Below are positions 62,001 to 64,000 of a stretch of DNA of 64,000 bases, piece by piece. Position 1 is the first letter of the stretch; every line of letters begins with the position of its first letter. The stretch is from the NCBI RefSeq assembly GCF_003075045.1, contig NZ_QCZD01000003.1:744001-808000 (forward strand). Direction: 5' to 3'. The translations under genes were made by a program, and so were the position numbers. Source of the stretch: Maribacter litoralis (lineage in GTDB: Bacteria; Bacteroidota; Bacteroidia; Flavobacteriales; Flavobacteriaceae). Under the pieces are notes generated by a model. It had not been told where the DNA came from, did no database searches, and saw only the letters and a program-made list of their open reading frames with translations.

Positions 62001-64000
62001 TTGACAATGTTATTTTCCAAGCGTCAAATACATTTAACGTTACGGATGATGGAAGCGTACAAAATATAGATGTGTATGTAAAAGATGCCAATGGTTGTAC
62101 CACTTTCGATACCGTTACAATTCAACCTATAAATACATTTACGGCTACAACAGCTCAAGATGTCGAAATTACATGTACCAACGATGAAAGAATAACAATT
62201 TCAGTAGTTGATAATGGTTTGGCTCATAACTATGTATATGAGTTGTTACCAATAGGAAATACATCGGCTACATTGGTAAGTTCAACTGCTACTTCAGCAA
62301 CGTACGATTTAGATACCGTTGGCTCTTATGTATTTAGAGTTACTGATACAGATACAGGTTGTTATGTTAATACAACTAGTTATACCGTTGCTCCATTCGA
62401 TTTTATAACAGCAACAGCTACTGCGGTATCTGAAGTTACATGTTTTGGTGAAGCAAACGGAAGTTTAGAAATTGATATTGATGGGTATACGGGTAATTAC
62501 ACATACGAAGTATTCAATGCTGCAGGTACATCGATTATAACTTCTACGGCAACGGATACGAGTGTCAATCCTAGAACAATAACAGGTCTTTCAGGTGGTA
62601 GCTATTATGTAACCATCACAGAAACCGATGTTCCTTTCTGTTCTGAAGATACCAATTTGGTTACTATTATTTCGCCGGATATAGCGTTAAGCGGAGTAGT
62701 AACTCCATTGGCGGAAGCAACTTGTACCGATGACCAAGGTGTTATTAGAGTTGAAGTTGAAGGCGGGTATAAACCATATGATATTGTATTGACAAATACT
62801 ACAACAGGCGATGCATATAACATGGATAATGTTAATGAAGGTATTTTCACAGGATTGGCTGCTGGTGATTTCTCAATTAGCATTACTGATGACGCCGGAT
62901 GTATTGTAAATTATACTGAAACATTAACGCCAGCAACACCGATAGTGGCTAATGCAACTCCGCTTGTAACAGACCTAGCTTGTTACGGTGATACGGGAGC
63001 TGTTGTTACTGCAAATGTAACTGGTGGCGGTAGTGGTACGTATAGTTATCAGTTGAATTTCTATAATGAAACAGGTACTACGATTACAGCGACCACTGGT
63101 GAACAAACCAATCCTAGTTTTACAGATTTAGGCGCAGGTTTCTATAGTGTAACCGTAGTCGATGGGTGGAACTGTGATACTACAACGAATATTGTTGAGG
63201 TAAGAGAGCCAACTGAAGTACAGGCGAGTTTAATTAGAACTGATGCATTGACCTGTACTACTGGTGCTGAGTTTGAACTTACTGCCACAGGTGGTAGTGG
63301 AACTTATGAGTATAGTGTTGATAATATCAACTTCTTGCCTATGACCAGTAATCCTTTAGGATTGCCTGAAACTGGAATGTATCCGGCTGGTAGATACCAA
63401 TTTTATATTCGTGATGCAATCAATGGTTGTGAGTCTGCTGTTTCAAATGCAATTACAGAAAGCGAGATTCCTGCTTTAGAATTAACAGTTGACACCTCTG
63501 CTGCGGTACTGAACTGTACAGGTGAAAGCACGGCTATCATTTATGCAACTGCAGATGGCGGATTAGGAAACTACCAATATGAATTGTTTACCGATAGTTC
63601 TTTAAGCGTAGCTTCTAGAATTGCAGGTCCTCAGTCTCAAGGTGTATTTAGAGATTTGGGTGCAGGTACGTATTATGTAACTGTTGTTAGTGAAGATTGT
63701 ACTACAGCACCTGAAGAGGTGATCATTATAGAGCCAACTCCATTGTCATACACAGACATCGTCGTGGATATTACGTGTGCTGGTGAAGATAACGGTGAAA
63801 TTACGGTTACGCTTTCTGGTGGAGCTGGTGGTTATCAATATGCTATTTCACCAAACTTGAATCAGTTCTATGATGAAAATACATTTACTGATCTAGCTCC
63901 TGGTGAGTATACGATAATTGCACAAGATCAAAATGGTTGTTTCGAATACTTGACATATACTATTTCTGAGCCATCTAGTTTGGCAGTTGAAGTGGAAACT
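47051..64000 (+). CDS. SprB-like giant repeat adhesin (3' end beyond window)
   Basis: Single open frame of 5,650 codons to the window edge; I checked the frame at 54362, 59042 and 63962. Start ATG 47051 (MGKHYSKCLFFILFLALGL..., signal to ~25); an ATG 16 codons earlier (47003) would spoil the signal peptide. Residues ~26-380 are an N-terminal domain. A DUF11-like segment begins near 384 (VLEKRVQTPGG, LDYVLTFENIGNDDG). A dockerin-like loop is at 591-602. From ~874 on come tandem SprB-type repeats of ~75-90 residues, each with a Cys near the start (VTCFGGNNGSISL) and one near the end (RDANGC). It likely reaches the surface by the T9SS and serves gliding or adhesion; the C-terminal sorting domain lies outside. 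Confidence 0.93.
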   Translation, partial: MGKHYSKCLFFILFLALGLQTAVAQVKNDFDVRYEADIRGDLTFIANSIVAPQIDPYCEGRRRNRICYPGQTPNDPYNLTGSGSDYNDNLDMQYIDIDGDNSTFSSSSANLEIPDVDCALVRYAGLYWSAVYVNSDRSNIDDIKFRIPGEAYQDITADEIIFDGDGDADFGYYSPYAAYKDVTDIVSGMTNPNGEYFVANVRASTGSNISGGISGGWKMVVVYENPNLPGDKFITTFDGYAGVKSGESIDIPVNGFTTLPAPFPVYANMGVAALEGDNRIGGDALQINANGSFTTLSNGQNPADNFFNSSITQFDAHFTARNPNSINTNGWDVDLFEIPNGGASNTVIPNGSTSAILRASSSQDKYDIFFTSFDVDIIAPNIVLEKRVQTPGGVDITGQGVNLGQTLDYVLTFENIGNDDGINYTIRDVLPVNVSPPDGRSFFNDTDFSFPAPICTGSPRTCYEITYTYNPATREIVFDIPDVYVEDEDGEYSIVFRVQVAENCFDFIDACSDLIENLAYSSYRGENNSAQVTDDPSVTDFNSCGFVVPGATNFLLDDLSDCNFQRTIELCGTSTILNAGDGFDSYVWYRDTNSNGEIDATDVEINDGDPDNDPSTQVVTLVGQYIVDKIVADPCKGFKEIINVEPFGSGNLPNPVTEYFNEVNGDADPSNDIPGEIVFCSDDSAYLPKIFLCGINDTQPLAVNIVDAQSVTWEILNEGSCGVDVGEDCANRALTCSWTEVGTGSNYLLNAPGEYRLSVIYQNGCTSSFYFKGFQNNLDLEFDNRDIVCDTDGNITITNLGNGYGYQLVDNDTNNVIVPFSANNGPSFDFASGENGSYRVEVTQLDTDGDPIQDACIFSTPVIGIRERAVTYDVSVTPETCFNLGTVTLQITDADPPYAFELRRNDGANSGLGTLIDSQDGHADNNFTFNDVSAGDYIAYISTDDGCSYSEEVTIVDENDLELTARVSQHITCREGNILMDSNGGRTPHTYAVWSYIDESGTSIISYPNYSDIPATNFQSSQIFDILDPGDYVFVVLDRNGCYKESNTVSIEFQPAAEFAATTVNDVSCFGESTGSIQFNLIDDNGYQLTFYLYDSNDVLLAENSTGVFPNLADDDYTIVINQRKGSASCDYEEDYSISAPSSLLSGTSALIQDYTCLQEGIIEAQNVTGGTAPYEYSIDGINFIPDTTINAHRFENLTYGTYNLVIRDANGCTISTDEIVIDRPNPPTDLTIVESQITCPTGTSNLTVNAINGTSPYVYSITTPSAIGPTSTSGNEAVFEGLAPDTYTVRVTDADGCFYDENYTINAINPISANGETTQPISCFGAADGVIRFNVNFQAGQNFTYTITGPAGVERTGGTEAVIDNINNLAAGIYTIDIVDTDTNCTYSATHELEGPASALTISSLTEIQPSCTSQGSVSVLADGGWGSYVYTLNNPDTSVFGSNSTGSFTGLTQSGTYNGTVTDANNCSIPFTFDLDAAEPPVLVITPNQDCFDDAVLLTLTASVSSGGDGTFEYSLNGGPFSTTNVFSDLSSGTYTVEVRDGNNCTDTESITIDPALTVTASASNITACSTDTDINISAAGGDGNYVYAVVNDGVTPNAGDFDPSTTVTVTGSGVYDVYVRDNSGNADFCESSYEITIDQDDALALSISNTDILCSGENQSTLTIVASGGEGPYTYSINNGANYQTPNTFNNLGAGTYNIRVRDVNNCEVDEAYTISEPFTLSASAAVTQLIECNPTDGAEVRITNAQGGTMPYTYSFDGGSTYDTSAIGYLLAGSHTVYIQDANNCTFPMDITIEQAPTPPNVELTPEVDYSCDGTGIVTITPDNPNLEYTYYLNGSVNTPGDSNVFTDVPVGTHTIDVDYISNTPPARSELLREDFGVGPNVSISQIDPLFCYEPQDGTPSSCPSFGTDTHIQDGEYSVTNTIVNPYNWLVPNEQSGVANGRYLAINIGGVAGANGIVYAKRGVEVIPNRDITISLDIFNLKYVGSTGADANLDIQLVDSSGNVITNLVTGEVPKSTDPDIWENYILTLNPGAETNLDIVIRTIGTATQGNDVVIDNILAFQTPEQCSQTVSIDVTIEDGYAFEANLLSSEDLDCNGDNSGSITFEVDNYGASGFEYSLDNFASTLGSTTVSPQTISGLSAGTYRVYVRDAASSLPGCTTFFDHTINEPTLVVADADLTQDYTCNNGGAEITASATGGTPGYEYQLEDTSGGILTAYQTNTVFSGLSAGTYNVRTRDANGCSDLIDTPIVVTAPETPAFTLQETICYSGSNDATIVVNVTAGNGDYQFRINGGSYVTPAPIDATTYTFTGLSNGTYTIEVTDAFGCDAPAQTVTIEQQVTVSASASTITACGTDSEINITAAGGDGNYVYAVVTDGTTPNAGDYSATNTVTVTGAGDYDVYVLDNNGGADACPAMYDINIAQDAPVAAIPTVVDVTCFGGNNGSISLAASGGEAPYTYSIDGGANFGSVSLFNNLTAGTYDVRVRDVNDCELILSVSVDELPEIVAESEQTEDYTCNQLAEITVGGVTPTTGGSGSYQYSLNGGTWTMATTGGTVFTGLTDGTYTVQVRDANNTGCVVDLPNIVIAPLPTEPSLSSNIDYSCDGTGIITILPNDASYAYSIDGNTPQIGNNVFNNVAVGQHTVTVNYGSDCTTDIIVDVQDGNAFEAAILSHEDLDCNADNSGTITFEVENFGAGGYEYSYDSAFTTIEGSDTLATHQITGLAAGSYTIYIRDVDNPIAGCTEMLTQIIDEPAVLMVSNTPTQPTCIDDGAVDITVTGGTSAYSYVIELPDGSNTASQSTGVFTGLDQLGLHTITVTDANGCTETDTFTLVAPATPVASILPSSDVCFNSSVSGSATIEVGATSGVAPYTYRMGTGTFTTSNTFTNLTPGNYTFEIRDANGCTDTVTFDVEPQLTATLTLDKDLDCTVSPDAVMNLVTNGGYAPYTYELDVNSGGYTAFTGTFPYATSTAGTYRFRVTDNQGCTAVSNIVTVTPTVNPVAGETVTNPTCFGDSNGIVEINVDPNFGSSPYEINFNGSAFTSQRVYTGLVAGTYNYIVRDSKECIYNGSATVVDPVLFDANVVATDVSCGATGDIPGSIEITITSGGVPNFTYTLYDNLNNVVPTTGPNPVVNTTATTVTFDGLAFGDYYVRVLDANGCEYYENPVRVLSSPYLSVDPVLMPVSCIAGGTAELTASGGSGNYDFTIYGTGTAPDAEAAGATADEEVATYNGLNPGASYVFQVIDTTTGCSSFVEVDIPNVSAIDVVADPTVTDVSCYGDTDGSISFQFEEYDPNVTIINYEIRESISNIPLGGPYSGSVTGPIGPGPTPLETVSNIPPGDYVLFFQEATTPECTNTYEFRILEPNPVTLTLADQNNGYCSEDANVTVIAGGGNGSYTYAYVENGVPPVAGDYVTSNYAELDPSVNTEWDIYVMDGNGCSTALPLDVTIADDPTPAISGLVINQCTADEGDFIIEITLDGEGSQPYTLSLNSGSYQSSTLTTAGTTHQFTDLSSGNYTVQVRDFNGCGNIENIEIFAPTSIIAEVTTQPSCTEGDGEIIITAYGGSTFYEYELFDNGGVSVAGGPQPSPIFTGLDSGTYTAHVYDTVLGGCTAQTDVELELATPVLFTTDITDVTCFGDTDGSIVVELDASMDNPPYVYQLFIETAPSVLTPVGVPQTSTIFNNLGANDDYVVRATSARGCELEVDSPVGTPLQITNVNADVVEFGCTVGNNDNNATITVDTAAITGGSNTYVTYEFIDSSSAVVQSGSSNVLMVTDRTGETYTINVYDDNGCSGSTTATVLPYDELTGATAAVTNTVTCAPGGDGEITVTATSTASDSSKFEYSIDNGVTYLSTNVFGGLSAGNHNFLIRHTDTGCIVTASARIEEPNTFTIDVVKTSDVICFGTDTGEVTFELIDATYNTGFDWEIFRTDHTSVLSGSEAANGPTPIINLGVGEYYVSISQTNNPFCTNVEFFNIAGPDADISGNTVVTDITCVPGNDGTITITDVVGGWGGYTYFVDTVAPTLPTDFVADASFTGLVAGTYQAWVRDAEGCEQLIQDNIVLDVPDPIAATLQVNIENCTNLQGEIEVSVPTGGQGSNYTYQLVMDRSNFRAPQNTRVFSGLGAGEYEVIVSDQWGCSFTTAPVELYEQLSATTTVDKAIDCTGTPGGTITINVTGGSTNLEFIMTPPTGAAVTQTNNATFTDLTDDGTYSFLIRDLDTTNPVCEITVTQELAPAIQPVFTDSHIDITCFGANDGSITLTQVENGVNPLTFTISPVAGTFNASNNTFEGLPPNTYVVTATGTNGCSTASGNIVIDEPAVISNIDTTVVEFGCTAGNNPNNATITVDETAITGGSGNYVIYEFVDSSSAVVQSGASNVLVVTNRAGDTYTINVYDDKGCSGSTTATVLPFDEITDIDASVSNTVTCAPGSDGEITVVVTSTLSDPTRFQYSIDNGTNYQASNVFGSLSAGSYTILARHIDTGCVVSVAETIEEPNTFTIDVVKTSDVICYATATGAVNFELVDATYPGGFTWTIYDTEGTLADTSDDTVVVSGSEATTNGPTADIDLFAGSYYVSITQDNNPFCTNTEAFTINGPTADISGSTVVTDITCVPGNDGTITITDVVGGWGGYTYFVGTSVPATTDFVADASFTGLVAGTYQAWARDSEGCERLIQDNIVLDVPDPIAATLQVNQENCTNLQGEIEVSLPTGGQGSNYTYQLRLNGSDFRAPQNTRVFSGLGAGTYDVFITDQWGCTFTTPAEILYEQMDVSTTVDKSIDCTVTPGGEITVNVTGGSTNLEFEMTTPLGSVVTQTTGVFTNLTEAGTYSFVVSDLDTTNPVCERTVTQVLDAPVAPVLLDATIVNVSCFGDSNGSIRANIDPSTDDNPIYQYELYDIADLVTPIVPAQNDPLFTGLAAGEYQVRVISSRGCDAVKNETITEPTQLTVSATATEFNCAADNSVNTATITATAGIGTGTAPYLYSIDNVIFQASNTFNVTDDGSVQNIDVYVKDANGCTTFDTVTIQPINTFTATTAQDVEITCTNDERITISVVDNGLAHNYVYELLPIGNTSATLVSSTATSATYDLDTVGSYVFRVTDTDTGCYVNTTSYTVAPFDFITATATAVSEVTCFGEANGSLEIDIDGYTGNYTYEVFNAAGTSIITSTATDTSVNPRTITGLSGGSYYVTITETDVPFCSEDTNLVTIISPDIALSGVVTPLAEATCTDDQGVIRVEVEGGYKPYDIVLTNTTTGDAYNMDNVNEGIFTGLAAGDFSISITDDAGCIVNYTETLTPATPIVANATPLVTDLACYGDTGAVVTANVTGGGSGTYSYQLNFYNETGTTITATTGEQTNPSFTDLGAGFYSVTVVDGWNCDTTTNIVEVREPTEVQASLIRTDALTCTTGAEFELTATGGSGTYEYSVDNINFLPMTSNPLGLPETGMYPAGRYQFYIRDAINGCESAVSNAITESEIPALELTVDTSAAVLNCTGESTAIIYATADGGLGNYQYELFTDSSLSVASRIAGPQSQGVFRDLGAGTYYVTVVSEDCTTAPEEVIIIEPTPLSYTDIVVDITCAGEDNGEITVTLSGGAGGYQYAISPNLNQFYDENTFTDLAPGEYTIIAQDQNGCFEYLTYTISEPSSLAVEVET
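51731..53539 (+). repeat. Adhesin block duplication 1, first copy
   Basis: A multi-repeat block matching 54077-55288. Shared landmarks in order: TACxTDxxIN, GGDGNYVYAVV, DYSCDGTGI, and EDLDCNxDNSGxITFEV. It contains a ~204-codon insertion (52643-53254) that the second copy lacks, so the offset falls from 2,346 to 1,746 bp across it. Confidence 0.8.
52643..53254 (+). other. Jelly-roll-like domain inserted in a SprB repeat
   Basis: Residues 1865-2068 of the adhesin (REDFGVGPNVS... to ...DNILAFQTP). Not SprB-like: it has GRYLAINIGGVAGANGIVYAKR, a typical beta-sandwich run with WENYILTLN and GNDVVIDNI. In the paralogous block the sequence goes straight from VNYG to SDCTTD at the point where this copy has VDY, the insert, then EQCSQT. 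Probably a ligand-binding domain (lectin/MAM-like guess). Confidence 0.75.
54077..55288 (+). repeat. Adhesin block duplication 1, second copy
   Basis: Paralogue of 51731-53539 without the insertion. The start (VSASASTITACGTDSEIN) and the end (EDLDCNADNSGTITFEVEN ... IAGCTE) align with the first copy. Confidence 0.8.
58220..59752 (+). repeat. Adhesin block duplication 2, first copy
   Basis: A ~1.53-kb segment that recurs 1.82-1.85 kb downstream. Conserved strings include TTATVLP, VKTSDVIC, GNDGTITITDVVGGWGGY and PTGGQGSNYTYQL. Confidence 0.88.
60041..61594 (+). repeat. Adhesin block duplication 2, second copy
   Basis: Matches 58220-59752 domain by domain with a 9-codon insertion (around DTSDDTVVV) and small deletions; the DNA still shows long identical runs, so the duplication is fairly recent or kept by gene conversion. 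Confidence 0.88.

Larger units (their letters stand above)
49670..64000 (+). repeat. Tandem SprB-type repeat array
   Basis: About 4,777 residues of degenerate repeats ending at the window edge. Clear repeat heads of the form V/I-x-C-F-G-x-x-x-G-S-I occur near 50258, 51020, 54365, 56085, 56877, 57955, 58755, 59803, 61646, 62438 and 63770. The tail of each unit reads like L-x-A-G-T-Y-x-V-x-V-R-D-A-N-G-C. Some repeats have lost the CFG head but keep the two Cys residues. Confidence 0.88.

Noticed and set aside
47051..64000. Many minus-strand open frames of 60-130 codons opposite the adhesin
   Set aside because: They are low-stop shadows of the repetitive, Thr/Gly/Ala-rich coding strand; none has recognisable motifs and all overlap the long plus-strand frame.
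49670..64000. Regular repeats as a CRISPR-like or minisatellite array
   Set aside because: The repeats are protein repeats of ~75-90 codons with degenerate DNA; there are no short identical repeats with unique spacers.

Overview
The window is AT-rich, densely coded chromosomal DNA of a flavobacterium (Bacteroidota, probably a marine Flavobacteriaceae; genus not resolved). The evidence is type IX secretion (T9SS) and gliding genes, DUF4175-ybeY-mnmG gene order, a GlnRS, many Sec/lipoprotein exported peptidases, weak Shine-Dalgarno signals, and one good Bacteroidetes-type promoter box (TAnnTTTG) before gltX. I saw no tRNA, rRNA, CRISPR array or intact insertion sequence.

1-18.4 kb: a large CHASE/multi-PAS sensor kinase (cut by the left edge) with its one-domain response regulator; a metallo-beta-lactamase-fold hydrolase; a run of exported hydrolases (S8, M1, S41, S10, NlpC/P60, DUF1080) around rnpA; an orphan-looking DNA cytosine methyltransferase followed by a small protein with a PD-(D/E)xK-like core; an ElaA-type acetyltransferase and rpiB. 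18.4-19.1 kb is a non-coding AT-rich gap.

19.1-40.2 kb: mostly housekeeping. Rnr, a DUF2807 protein, a LysE-type exporter and a Skp-like protein come first. They are followed by the minus-strand cluster DUF4175-ybeY-mnmG-methyltransferase, in which two perfect parS palindromes (TGTTCCACGTGGAACA) flank mnmG 1.9 kb apart, suggesting a ParB-loading, origin-side part of the chromosome. After that come gltX, an ACT protein, rlmF, a PepSY-TM protein, katG, a VOC protein, an SPFH protein and glnS.

40.2-64 kb: a surface/T9SS region. A 748-aa protein with Ig-like repeats and a type B sorting domain is followed directly by a PorP/SprF-type barrel protein carrying two SPOR-like modules. After a convergent methyltransferase/small-protein pair and a ~1 kb gap, one gene runs from 47,051 off the right edge (at least 5,650 codons). 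It is a SprB-like giant adhesin with signal peptide, DUF11-like domain, a dockerin-like calcium loop and about 4,700 residues of tandem SprB-type repeats. The repeats include clear block duplications and one ~200-residue jelly-roll-like domain inserted in a repeat.

The most interesting unlabelled signal is a promoter-upstream element. A 39-bp block with 34 identities lies before both the type B protein gene and the giant adhesin gene, with the same distance to a TTTG -7-like box. It contains a CACAACA-type direct repeat with 21-bp period, a geometry typical of LytTR-like regulators. The same 9-mer, paired at 20-21 bp, occurs at two other promoters' gaps in the window.
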